Below, piece by piece: positions 17,504 to 27,173 of a stretch of DNA of 64,000 nucleotides. The translations under genes were made by a program, and so were the position numbers. Where the stretch lies: NCBI RefSeq assembly GCF_028888695.1, contig NZ_PNFF01000001.1, positions 1 through 64,000 of the forward strand, given 5' to 3'. The notes under the pieces are model-generated. The model ran no database searches. It had not been told where the DNA came from and was given only the letters and a program-made list of their open reading frames with translations. Numbering within the stretch: position 1 is the stretch's first letter; each line of letters begins with the position of its first letter. The stretch comes from Bacillus methanolicus (GTDB lineage Bacteria; Bacillota; Bacilli; Bacillales; Cytobacillaceae).

Positions 17504-19059
17504 TTTTGCCCCTCCAATACAGATATGTATTTATTCACATCACGTTTTTGCGTATTGATTTGGTTGATTTGATTTTTACGTTCCACAACTGGTATTACCA
17601 CTTGTTCCTTATCCTTACTGCTGCTGTTTATTTGTTTTTGTTGTTGAAGGTACTGAGCCATATCGGTAAAGTCGGTTGCTGTATAAAGCTTTTTATTCAT
17701 GCATTCCTCCAAAGCTTTATCCACTACGGACTGCTTTATTAATCGGATTTGCTTCAAAATAATTTGTAATTGGTCCCGTATATAACGAGGTTTCTTTTTT
17801 CGAATTTCTTGTAAATAGGATTTGGCAAGTTCAGAATTTGTGAAATAACGTGAGACCGTTTCAATATAAGCATCAATACCTTTTGTTCGGTCTCGTGTAT
17901 GCTGACGATCTTGGATTAATTGTCCTTTGCCAGGGAATATTTTATGTTTAGCTATCAAAGGACCGTCTGCTTTTTCATAAATAAACAAGTATCCATCAGA
18001 TTCAGTTATATAAACTTCTTTTTGTTTGTTATATGTCCCAAGAGGGACTGAATAACGATTTGATTGATATCGTATAGTGTTGTCTTTACGAACAGCCCTT
18101 GTTATACTGGAGTAAGGATTTAAGTTAGATAATTTGTTGAGGACTGGTCTTAAGTATTGCTTTTCTTTCTGAAATACTTCGACTGGTCTTTTTTTCGTTG
18201 TATTGTGTATTTTATAATTACCAGTGCGGTTCAGCCATTCCCAGCCCGCCTCATTCCATTCATCAATATTTGTGAATTCCCGATGTTTAGCAAAGTTATG
18301 TTTGATATATCCTACAACATTTTCAATTTTCCCTTTGCTTTCCGGATCAGCTTTACGGCAAACTCTCAATTTTAATTTTCTTTCTTGTCGATAGGATTCA
18401 AACTCCTTTGTTAATATGAGATCTCCACCATTTTCACTAACAAGTATTAATGAATCCTGGTCATAAACAATTTCACGAGGGATGCCCCCAAACCATTGAA
18501 ATGCATTTTCGTGACAACGTATGACATCACGAGTAGTAAAAGGTCGATCTAACCATTCCATATATTTATATCGTGAATGGGAAAGTACAAACGCTATAAA
18601 ATATAGTTTTACTTTTTTCTTCCCTCGCGTATATTGATGAGTCTCCCCAAAATCAACTTGGACTTGTTCTCCCATTTCTACTTCTGGAACAGCTTCATAA
18701 GATCTGGGGAGTGTTTCCTTTGTAATTCCGTAATGAATCCTCAGTTCACGAACATAGGACCTAACGGTACCTTCGGAAACTTCCAAACTTGAATATCTTT
18801 CCTTTAACCAATCTTCCACTTGGGCAGCTGACATGTCAGGATGCTCATTAAGCCAAGTTAATATTTGGCTTTTATAAGGATCTAACTTTTTAGATCTTGT
18901 ATTAGTAGAGTCAATCCATTCAACCATCTCCTTAGGGTTTTGATTAAGATACCGGTACAGTGTGGGCCTGGAGATTCCTAACTTCTTAGCCACTTTAGCC
19001 TTACTGAACCCCAATTCCAATAATTGTCGTATCTCTACATACACTTCAAACTTGTCCAC
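17500..19059 (-). CDS. istA: IstA, transposase of IS21 family
   Basis: A 519-aa transposase. A resolvase-like helix-turn-helix lies at residues about 14-40 (FSKAKVAKKLGISRPTLYRYL), followed by a second HTH region. An rve-type DDE integrase core follows, with D136 in VQVDFGETHQ, the second Asp in IVYDQDSL and the Glu in ESKGKIENVVGY. The GTG start at 19059 follows GGAGG. Length and order upstream of istB match active IS21 members. Confidence 0.95.
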   Translation of the reverse strand: MDKFEVYVEIRQLLELGFSKAKVAKKLGISRPTLYRYLNQNPKEMVEWIDSTNTRSKKLDPYKSQILTWLNEHPDMSAAQVEDWLKERYSSLEVSEGTVRSYVRELRIHYGITKETLPRSYEAVPEVEMGEQVQVDFGETHQYTRGKKKVKLYFIAFVLSHSRYKYMEWLDRPFTTRDVIRCHENAFQWFGGIPREIVYDQDSLILVSENGGDLILTKEFESYRQERKLKLRVCRKADPESKGKIENVVGYIKHNFAKHREFTNIDEWNEAGWEWLNRTGNYKIHNTTKKRPVEVFQKEKQYLRPVLNKLSNLNPYSSITRAVRKDNTIRYQSNRYSVPLGTYNKQKEVYITESDGYLFIYEKADGPLIAKHKIFPGKGQLIQDRQHTRDRTKGIDAYIETVSRYFTNSELAKSYLQEIRKKKPRYIRDQLQIILKQIRLIKQSVVDKALEECMNKKLYTATDFTDMAQYLQQQKQINSSSKDKEQVVIPVVERKNQINQINTQKRDVNKYISVLEGQK

Positions 19060-19210
19060 CTTTCAAATCCTCCATCACCGTTAATATCTCGACAATAAAA
19101 ATACTAACAGCGATAGAAAACTATTTTAATAGTTTGAACATGAAATGTGTAAAATTTTATTTATCGGAAACTGTCAATTATATTTTATCGGTTACACCAT
19201 GGCCATAAAT

Positions 19211-19896
19211 GTCTGAATACATAGCAGAAAATAAGGTGATTGGCACCGATAAAAATGGCAATGTATTTGCTGAACGTACAGAGTCTGAATACATAGCAGA
19301 AAATAAGGTGATTGGCACCTTTTTCGAGCAAACGGGAAATGAATATTTGGCGTTGTCTGAATACATAGCAGAAAATAAGGTGATTGGCACGAAGAATAGT
19401 GAAGTATAAAAAAGCGCCCATGCGGTGGTCTGAATACATAGCAGAAAATAAGGTGATTGGCACCAACAACATTATTGATGGGTGGTCTTGTAGGTTATGT
19501 CTGAATACATAGCAGAAAATAAGGTGATTGGCACGTAACAATATTTGGTCTGCTCGCTTTTTAGAGAATAGTCTGAATACATAGCAGAAAATAAGGTGAT
19601 TGGCACGAAAAAATAGCCGTAGAAGCTGTTGTTCGGCAATACGCGTCTGAATACATAGCAGAAAATAAGGTGATTGGCACGTTTTTTGAGTAATAAACCA
19701 AGTGATGTCTGAAAAGGTCTGAATACATAGCAGAAAATAAGGTGATTGGCACACCGTCAAAAGCACCAAATTCCTTTAAGTTCACGGTTTGTCTGAATAC
19801 ATAGCAGAAAATAAGGTGATTGGCACATTACGACAATAACGGAAATAAACACATCGTAAAGTCTGAATACATAGCAGAAAATAAGATGGTCGGCAC
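19211..19896 (+). CRISPR. Type V-B CRISPR array, leader-distal part (10 repeats)
   Basis: Ten more copies of the same 36-nt repeat, at 19211 through 19861, with 34-38-nt spacers. Together with the upstream part this gives 58 repeats and 57 spacers, counting the interrupted one. The last repeat (19861-19896) differs at positions 26, 29 and 31, the usual decay at the leader-distal end. This confirms the orientation. These are the oldest spacers, and they are now separated from the leader by the IS21-family element. Confidence 0.98.
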
Positions 19897-20052
19897 TGAC
19901 TCCAAAAATTGCAAAATCCCTTTTAGGGTCATTTTTCCTTTAAATTAATAGTTTTTTCTATTAAATTTCTGTGTTAACGCTCTAGAAATTTTTAAAAAAT
20001 GTTCACAGAGAAACATCGAAAATAGCGATAAAATAATACTTAGGGCTCTTAT

Positions 20053-20092
20053 TTGTGAATTATTTCACAAATATCCCTTCTTTAGATATAAT
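20053..20092 (+). promoter_or_regulatory. Rex-type operator overlapping the promoter of the DUF3147 genes
   Basis: TTGTGAATTATTTCACAA at 20053-20070 is a perfect match to the TTGTGAA-N4-TTCACAA palindrome bound by the NADH-sensing repressor Rex in Firmicutes. Its right half supplies TTCACA (20064-20069) as a -35, exactly 17 nt before TATAAT (20087-20092). Rex bound here would block RNA polymerase, so the genes should be induced at high NADH/NAD+. The stretch 19897-20052 holds only a weak hairpin near 19915-19940. Confidence 0.7.
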
Positions 20093-20134
20093 AATAATGT
20101 AACTCGTCAAAAGTACTAGGTGAGGCGAAATATA

Positions 20135-20497
20135 ATGAATGAACTATCTTTCAGTGCTTTGATCATTCGATTCCTTTTAGGAGGATCAGCAGTACTGATT
20201 TCAACAATTATAGCCCGAAAACTAGGGGATAAAGCAGGTGGTATTTTTGCGGCGTTTCCGGCGGTCTATCTGGCTGCGTTACTAACAGTCCGTCTTGATT
20301 TTACCGGTGATGAGCTTATTGCTCACTCGGTTTTGTTATCCAAAGGAGCCATAATTGGGATGATAATAAATATTCTTGTAGCCATGATTGCAGGCTACCT
20401 GCTGCCGAAAAAGGGATGGAAACGAGGTTTAATCCATTCTATGGTTTTTTGGTTTGTTATCTCAATGGTCGTTGCCATGGTCACATCGCACTATTAA
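20135..20497 (+). CDS. DUF3147-like small membrane protein, first of a tandem pair
   Basis: A 120-aa integral membrane protein with about four hydrophobic segments. The motifs IIRFLLGGSAVL and GGIFAAFPAVYLAAL recur in the next gene (IIRFLLGGTAVM and SGIFAAFPAVMLTAV), so the two are paralogs and may form a heteromeric pair. The function of the family is unknown. ATG at 20135 follows AGGTGAGG; an earlier in-frame GTG at 20120 overlaps that site and is less likely. The promoter contains a Rex-type operator, suggesting a redox-linked role. Confidence 0.75.
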   Translation: MNELSFSALIIRFLLGGSAVLISTIIARKLGDKAGGIFAAFPAVYLAALLTVRLDFTGDELIAHSVLLSKGAIIGMIINILVAMIAGYLLPKKGWKRGLIHSMVFWFVISMVVAMVTSHY

Positions 20498-20514
20498 AGA
20501 AAAGGTGAGCAACT

Positions 20515-20898
20515 GTGGATAAAAAAGATTTAATAATCCGCTTTTTACTTGGAGGCACAGCTGTCATGCTTAGTTATTTGGTGACTATCATCTCACCATG
20601 GAAATTACTTTCCGGAATTTTTGCAGCATTTCCGGCAGTCATGTTAACAGCTGTTTTCATGATGGGCATTTCTTCAGGATCAAAAAAGGCAGCGAAAATT
20701 GCTCAAGGATCCGTTTATGGAATGATTGGCGGGGTTGTTTGCGTTGCAACTGTACTGGCTGTATTGAAAGCCAGCAACAACTGGGTTTTGAGCATCTTCG
20801 CAGGTTTGCTATTATGGCTTATTAGTTCCATATTCATTTCAACTTTAAGAGAACAAATTAAGAATTTCAGTATAAAAGAAAAAGCAGGGACCAATTAA
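20515..20898 (+). CDS. DUF3147-like small membrane protein, second of a tandem pair
   Basis: A 127-aa membrane protein with four predicted helices, paralogous to the preceding gene and 17 nt downstream of it. It starts with GTG at 20515 after AAGGTGAG. The N-terminal helix (IIRFLLGGTAVMLSYL) and the conserved FAAFPAV segment define the family; the C-terminal tail is charged and cytoplasmic-looking. A weak stem (AAGCAGG with CCTGCTT, 20882-20910) overlaps the stop. No function can be assigned. Confidence 0.75.
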   Translation: MDKKDLIIRFLLGGTAVMLSYLVTIISPWKLLSGIFAAFPAVMLTAVFMMGISSGSKKAAKIAQGSVYGMIGGVVCVATVLAVLKASNNWVLSIFAGLLLWLISSIFISTLREQIKNFSIKEKAGTN

Positions 20899-20969
20899 GG
20901 TTTCCTGCTTCATCTATTTATTGCTTAATAAATTAACAATAATAGAAGGCAGGTATACTTAACGATTTT

Positions 20970-21071
20970 TTAAGCACTATTTCTGAATCTGGAGCGCTGG
21001 CTGACCGTTTTTAAAATAGATAACTTTCCTTGCGGTGTTAGCATTCTCCAAATCCTTACTTTGATCTTCAT
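20970..21071 (-). CDS. Possible 33-aa basic small protein
   Basis: In the 490-bp gap between the DUF3147 genes and recQ, the minus strand has a strong ribosome-binding site (GAGGAGGG) 7 nt before ATG at 21071. A 33-codon frame follows, starting MKIKVRIWRMLTPQGKLS and ending in TAA at 20970. The product would be strongly basic (about nine Lys/Arg). No family is recognised. The good initiation signal is the only evidence. The rest of the gap is AT-rich with nothing else clear. Confidence 0.35.
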   Translation of the reverse strand: MKIKVRIWRMLTPQGKLSILKTVSQRSRFRNSA

Positions 21072-21388
21072 GTAAAATCCCTCCTCTTTGGAAAACATTC
21101 TTAGAATTCAATGTAGAATGGTGATTGGAAGTTTTTTATATATTTGTATGGGATTATAAACATTTATCCAATCACTATTTTATTACGTTTTACCGCAAAT
21201 TTTTTAAATTAAAACAACAAAAAGTTCAACAAAAAATGACCATAAAAACAATAAAACCTTAACTAATTTGACGAATTTTAGTGAAAATATGCTGTCGATG
21301 CTACGTTTTTGGGGGATTGGCTTGAAAATCATATATAATGAAACTATCTAAAAACGTTGTGTTAGCGAAAAAGAAAGGAGCCAGCTAC

Positions 21389-23521
21389 TTGTTTGAGAAA
21401 GCGCAGCAATTTTTACAGCAGTATTTCGGTTATTCGCTTTTTCGAAAAGGACAGGAACAAGCGATTCGTTATGTGTTAGAAGGTAAAAATTCTCTTTGTG
21501 TGATGCCGACGGGCGGCGGAAAATCGATGTGCTATCAAATTCCGGCTCTTGTGCTGCCAGGTACAACGATTGTCGTTTCCCCGTTGATTTCGTTGATGAA
21601 GGATCAAGTGGATGCTCTATTGCAGTTGGGGATTCCAGCGACATTTATTAACAGCTCGATCAGTTTAAGGGAAGCAAACGAGCGGATGATGGAAGCCAAA
21701 CATGGCCGATACAAGCTTTTATATATTGCTCCTGAGAGGCTGGAATCCAGAGAGTTTATGGAAGATTTGCAAGGCATGAAGATACCCCTTGTTGCCGTGG
21801 ATGAAGCGCACTGTATTTCCCAGTGGGGACATGATTTCCGTCCAAGCTACCGTCATATACGCAGAATGGTGGACAATTTGCAGGAAAAGCCAATTGTTCT
21901 TGCTTTAACAGCCACTGCTACGCCAAAGGTACGAGATGATATATGCGAATCTCTGGAGATTGATGGTAACAATACAGTAATGACGGGATTTGAACGGGAA
22001 AACTTATCCTTTTCAGTCATTAAAGGCCAGGACAGGCTTCTCTTTTTAAAGGATTTTCTGAAAAAGAACCATAAAGAATCGGGCATTATTTATGCGGCCA
22101 CAAGGAAAATGGTTGACCAGCTATATGAAAGGCTGAAAAAAGAAAATATCAATGTCGGCCGTTATCATGCAGGCATGAGCGATATGGACAGGATGAGAGA
22201 GCAGGAGCAGTTTTTGGAGGATAAAACAACTGTCATGGTAGCTACCTCTGCTTTTGGGATGGGGATTGACAAGTCCAATATTCGTTATGTGATTCATTTC
22301 CAACTTCCTAAAAACATGGAAAGCTATTATCAGGAGGCGGGTCGTGCAGGAAGGGACGGTCTTGCCGGCGAATGCATTGTTCTTTATTCTCCGCAAGATG
22401 TACAAGTTCAACGATTTTTAATTGAACAGTCGAGTGAACGGAATCGTATATCACAGGAACTCGAAAAACTGCAGCTTATGGTGGATTATTGCCATACGGA
22501 AAATTGCTTACAGGCTTATATTTTGCAATATTTTGGCGAAAGAGAGACAAAGTCGTGCGGGCGTTGCGGGAATTGTACTGACTCCCGTGCAAGCGTGGAT
22601 GTTACAAAAGAAGCACAAATGGTATTGTCATGCATCGTTCGGATGGGTCAGAAGTTTGGAAAGACGATGACAGCCCAGGTTTTAACCGGATCAAAGAACA
22701 AAAAAATTACAGAGCTCGGCTTTCATAACCTTTCCACATACGGCATTATGAAAGAAAAAAGCGCAAAAGAAGTAAGTGATTTTATCGAGTTCCTTATCTC
22801 CCAGGATTTAATTGCAGTGCAGCACGGGTCTTTCCCAACGATTTATGTTACGGAGAAAGGCCGGGATGTATTACTCGAAAAGCAAACCGTAAGCAGAAAA
22901 CAAGCTGTGCAATCAAGGCATGTATCGAAAGATGATATATTGTTCGATTGCTTGAGAACTGTTAGAAGAAGTATTGCAGAATCAGAAAATGTGCCTCCTT
23001 TTGTTATTTTTTCCGATGCAACCTTAAAGGATATGTGTGTGAAATTGCCTCAGTCTAGTGAAGAGTTCCTGCAGGTAAATGGGGTAGGGGAAAATAAATT
23101 GAAAAAATATGGAGAAGCTTTTATCAGTGCTATTATCGCTTATTGTGAAGAACATCCAGAGCGAATGCAGGAAAGGTCGGCAGAAAGTTTTCTGAAAAAA
23201 CCGTCAAAAAAAGCGGAACGGGATTCACATCTTGTGACGTACGAAATGTTTCAGAACGGTTTCACTTTAAAGGAAATTTCTAAGAAGCGAGAGCTTGCGC
23301 TTTCGACAGTTGAGAATCATCTGCTGCACTGTGCGGAACAAGGGCTGGATGTAGACCTTGGATCCCTCATTCCCGCTGAATTCTTGCCATTAATAAAACA
23401 GGCGGTGAAGGAGGCAGGCAGCGGCAAGCTGAAACCGATCAAGGAGCTGCTCCCTGAGGAAATCACATATTTTATGATTAAAGCATTTCTGTTTCTCAAT
23501 CGGAAAAGAGAAAAAGAATAA
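21389..23521 (+). CDS. recQ: ATP-dependent DNA helicase RecQ
   Basis: A 3'-5' superfamily 2 helicase acting in recombination and replication-fork repair. Walker A (MPTGGGKS, K45), DEAH box (D138) with HCISQWGHDFRPSY, motif VI QEAGRAGRDG, the RQC zinc cluster CGRCGNC, and an HRDC-like region near residues 510-590 appear in the standard order. A helix-turn-helix tail follows (FTLKEISKKRELALSTVENHL). I choose the TTG at 21389 (710 aa) because AAAGGAG lies 8 nt upstream and the protein then begins at the helicase domain; an ATG at 21338 has no ribosome-binding site. Confidence 0.95.
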   Translation: MFEKAQQFLQQYFGYSLFRKGQEQAIRYVLEGKNSLCVMPTGGGKSMCYQIPALVLPGTTIVVSPLISLMKDQVDALLQLGIPATFINSSISLREANERMMEAKHGRYKLLYIAPERLESREFMEDLQGMKIPLVAVDEAHCISQWGHDFRPSYRHIRRMVDNLQEKPIVLALTATATPKVRDDICESLEIDGNNTVMTGFERENLSFSVIKGQDRLLFLKDFLKKNHKESGIIYAATRKMVDQLYERLKKENINVGRYHAGMSDMDRMREQEQFLEDKTTVMVATSAFGMGIDKSNIRYVIHFQLPKNMESYYQEAGRAGRDGLAGECIVLYSPQDVQVQRFLIEQSSERNRISQELEKLQLMVDYCHTENCLQAYILQYFGERETKSCGRCGNCTDSRASVDVTKEAQMVLSCIVRMGQKFGKTMTAQVLTGSKNKKITELGFHNLSTYGIMKEKSAKEVSDFIEFLISQDLIAVQHGSFPTIYVTEKGRDVLLEKQTVSRKQAVQSRHVSKDDILFDCLRTVRRSIAESENVPPFVIFSDATLKDMCVKLPQSSEEFLQVNGVGENKLKKYGEAFISAIIAYCEEHPERMQERSAESFLKKPSKKAERDSHLVTYEMFQNGFTLKEISKKRELALSTVENHLLHCAEQGLDVDLGSLIPAEFLPLIKQAVKEAGSGKLKPIKELLPEEITYFMIKAFLFLNRKREKE

Positions 23522-23560
23522 ATCGAGAGGCAAAAATCCTTTATCACTTTAAAGCGATGC

Positions 23561-23610
23561 GGGCCTGACCCTCAATGCGTTAATGCGTTAAAGCGGTGAG
23601 GGCCAGACCC
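23561..23610. repeat. Palindromic GGTCTGACCC-type element
   Basis: GGGCCTGACCCTCA (23561-23574) and TGAGGGCCAGACCC (23597-23610) pair at 12 of 14 positions, between convergent recQ and the LysM/GH18 gene. Related elements lie at 34932-34964, 54478-54566 and, weaker, 62588-62622. It probably serves as a bidirectional terminator. Confidence 0.6.
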
Positions 23611-23615
23611 CTAGA

Positions 23616-25025
23616 TTATAATTTTCGTATGCGAAAGTTGTCTTCGAGCAGTGTCCAGTTTTGCGGGAATGGGTAGCCGAGTACCCAGTAGCTGATTCCG
23701 CGTAATCCGTATTCCTTCACCGTATCAAATTTTGCTTGGGCGCTGCGGGCATCTTCAAACCAAACTTCATGGTTTCGCCCTTGTTCATCTACATACCGAT
23801 AAAATGGAGTTTGAGATGTTTGATCATATTGAATCACAGCATTATATCGTACTGCTCGGCGAACGGCTTCCTGCATATCAAATGTTTCTGCTTCCCGTCC
23901 TTGAACATGGGGAAGAAGCCAGTCTCGAGCGTACAACTGGAAGCCCATAAAGATTTTATTTCTCGGAATGACAGATACGGCGTAATCAAGAACACGTCTG
24001 ATTTGATTAAGCGGAGATATTGATTGCGGAGGACCTAATCGATATCCCCATTCGTATGTCATCAAAATGACAAAGTCGGCAATTCTTCCGTGAGCAGCAT
24101 AATCGTGAGCTTCATATAAAAGCCCTGTCTGTTCGGAGCTTGTTTTTGGTGCAAGTGCAGTGGAAACGAAATAGCCTTCTGGATGCAGACGATCAACTGC
24201 ACGCTGCAAAAACTGATTATACCGCTCTCGATCCGCTGGAAAAACATTCTCAAAATCAATGTTTAATCCGCGGTATCCTTTCTCTCTCATCGTGTTTAAA
24301 ACATTCGTTAATAACCGATTTTGCAGTTCTGTACTTGAAAGAATTGTACTTGCCAGTCGTGACCCGGGATTTCTAGCTGTAAAATTGGTGATAGACATCA
24401 TTGGAACAATTCGATCAGCTCGGGCAGCTTGAATGATCGGTTCGTCATTAATCGAATCTATGCTGCCGTCTGCTCTCATCGTGTAAACAAAAGGGGTTAC
24501 GTACGTTAAATGTTCACCAACCTCACGAACATCTCTTGCTCCTTCTTCTCCATAGTTGATCGTATATGCATTTACGTCAATGACTGGTTTCGCAAAAGGA
24601 ATCGTTAACACCATTCCCGGTGTAATAAGATTAGGATTTTGAATTTGATTTGTTCTCATCAATTCTTGAACAGTTGTACCATAACGTCGAGCAATTTGCT
24701 CTAAGCTTTCTCCGGGTTGAACGGTATGCGTCCGAGCCGGGATGTATAAAATCATTCCTGGATTGATGGCCGAAGGGTTAGTGATTCGATTAGCTTGGAT
24801 TATAGCTTCGGACGAAACGCCGTAACTTTGCGCAATCCCCCATAATGTTTCACCGGCCTGAACTCTGTGTTGACGAGCAGCAACAGGAATGATAATTGCT
24901 TGACCGATTACTAGGCGGTCAGCATTGGGCAGTTCATTAGCAGCGATAATTTGTGAAATACTCACACCGTAACGATTCGCTAATTGCCATAACGTCTCCC
25001 CTCTTTGAATAACATGAATAATCAT
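23616..25025 (-). CDS. LysM/GH18 spore cortex-lytic N-acetylglucosaminidase (SleL/YaaH-like)
   Basis: A 469-aa protein. Three LysM peptidoglycan-binding repeats occupy residues 1-47, 50-96 and 97-143 (each with a GETLW- or GESLE-type start). A GH18 barrel follows, with the catalytic DxxDxE-like motif in GLNIDFENVFPADRERY. Such enzymes cut muramic-delta-lactam cortex peptidoglycan during germination. There is no signal peptide, as in other SleL/YaaH proteins, which are loaded during sporulation. SleL and YaaH commonly have two LysM domains, so three is slightly unusual. Exact ortholog (YaaH, YdhD or other) is uncertain. Confidence 0.9.
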   Translation of the reverse strand: MIIHVIQRGETLWQLANRYGVSISQIIAANELPNADRLVIGQAIIIPVAARQHRVQAGETLWGIAQSYGVSSEAIIQANRITNPSAINPGMILYIPARTHTVQPGESLEQIARRYGTTVQELMRTNQIQNPNLITPGMVLTIPFAKPVIDVNAYTINYGEEGARDVREVGEHLTYVTPFVYTMRADGSIDSINDEPIIQAARADRIVPMMSITNFTARNPGSRLASTILSSTELQNRLLTNVLNTMREKGYRGLNIDFENVFPADRERYNQFLQRAVDRLHPEGYFVSTALAPKTSSEQTGLLYEAHDYAAHGRIADFVILMTYEWGYRLGPPQSISPLNQIRRVLDYAVSVIPRNKIFMGFQLYARDWLLPHVQGREAETFDMQEAVRRAVRYNAVIQYDQTSQTPFYRYVDEQGRNHEVWFEDARSAQAKFDTVKEYGLRGISYWVLGYPFPQNWTLLEDNFRIRKL

Positions 25026-25160
25026 AAGTACCTCCTTGAAAATAGGTCATATGACTAATGTATGCGGCTAATGTTCAGAAGGAAACATTTGAGCAAAAAA
25101 TTCCCGGTGAAGAAAAATTGCCTTTGATCAAAAAGACAAATCTTTTTTAACAAATAAAAA

Positions 25161-25190
25161 AAGAAGGGTTAGAAATTTCTAACCCTTCTT
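25161..25190 (-). terminator. gdhA terminator
   Basis: A perfect 30-bp palindrome with arms AAGAAGGGTTAGAAA and its complement, followed on the minus strand by a T-rich run (25151-25160). It lies 45 bp after the gdhA stop and may also act on the other strand. Confidence 0.85.
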
Positions 25191-25234
25191 TACTGATTAA
25201 TTTTACGGGGAGCAATGAGAGTTTCTATCTCGAA

Positions 25235-26620
<1,386 letters not shown>

Positions 26621-26668
26621 CTATCATCATTCCTTTTCCATAATTTTTATTTACACGGTCAAAGATTC

Positions 26669-26712
26669 ATTAAATGACGATATTTACATCATTAAATGAC
26701 GAAATTTACATC
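26669..26712. promoter_or_regulatory. Two tandem 22-bp repeats upstream of gdhA
   Basis: Two direct repeats (26669-26690 and 26691-26712) differ at one base. Each holds a palindrome TAAAT-N6-ATTTA (for example TAAATGACGAAATTTA). A spacing of 22 bp puts both on the same helix face. They look like a pair of operators for a dimeric regulator of gdhA; the regulator is unknown. The remaining gap to 26870 is AT-rich without a clear feature. Confidence 0.55.
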
Positions 26713-26870
26713 ATTTTATCACAATTTATATAGTTTTTCTCATGATTGTATTTTATATTTAAAAATTAATTAAAACAATATGAAAATTAGGTAAATTTAT
26801 GTTAAAAGTAAATGAGTATGAAAAAAGCGGGATAATTGAATTAAGATAAATCCAATATTTAAACATTTTT

Positions 26871-27100
26871 TTATTGAACGCGACAGAGAAGTGATTCCAT
26901 GATTCTCTGAAGAGTCTCTTCACAATTTTGGACAGATTTCACAGAAAAAATTTTCGTGTAAAAGATATAGTAACTTGTTGAAGTGTCAATCATAAAAAGA
27001 GCATTTGGGAAGTATGTAAAGAAATGCAGTTTTTTATCGTACGCGGCAATTTCGTAATTTAAATTCTTTTTTTCTTGATGAACAACAAGACCTTGTATAA
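26871..27100 (-). pseudogene. Start-less open frame, possible gene remnant
   Basis: On the minus strand an open frame of about 75 codons ends in TAA at 26871 and reads like protein (NYEIAAYDKKLHFFTYFPN, then MIDTSTSYYIFYTKIF). No ATG, GTG or TTG with a ribosome-binding site opens it, and an in-frame stop lies at about 27140. It may be the C-terminal remnant of a lost gene, or may need a frameshift correction. I do not recognise the family. Confidence 0.3.
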
Positions 27101-27148
27101 AATGATGAAAGCTTATAAAAAATTTGTTACAAATTTATTAATTCTAAT

Positions 27149-27163
27149 AATTTTCTGAAAAAG
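27149..27163. promoter_or_regulatory. Candidate CodY box overlapping the SBP ribosome-binding region
   Basis: AATTTTCTGAAAAAG matches 13 of 15 positions of the CodY consensus AATTTTCWGAAAATT. It directly precedes the GGAGG of the substrate-binding protein gene. Just upstream, AAATTTG-TTA-CAAATTT (27120-27136) is a second palindrome. CodY repression under amino-acid-rich conditions would suit an amino-acid importer. Confidence 0.5.
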
Positions 27164-27173
27164 GAGGATTTTC

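Larger units (their letters stand above)
16705..19196 (-). mobile_element. IS21-family element inserted in a CRISPR spacer
   Basis: A 2492-bp element with TGTGACCG at the left end and TGTAACCG at the inverted right end. The roughly 50-bp ends are imperfect inverted repeats and both contain TTTCCGATAA 26 bp from the tip, followed by TTTTACAC. It carries istA and istB. It is bracketed by the 5-bp duplication CCATG at 16700-16704 and 19197-19201. Deleting the element and one duplication joins 26 nt (16679-16704) to 9 nt (19202-19210), a normal 35-nt spacer. The element appears intact. Confidence 0.96.

Noticed and set aside
19701-19716. GTCTGAAAAG inside a spacer as an extra truncated repeat
   Set aside because: Only the first six bases agree with the repeat, and a full repeat starts at 19717 with normal spacing.
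13245-19896. Long protein-like frames on both strands with repeating ANHLIFCYVFR, VPITLFSAMYSD or SEYIAENKVIGT
   Set aside because: They are translations of the 36-nt CRISPR repeat in different frames, without ribosome-binding sites.
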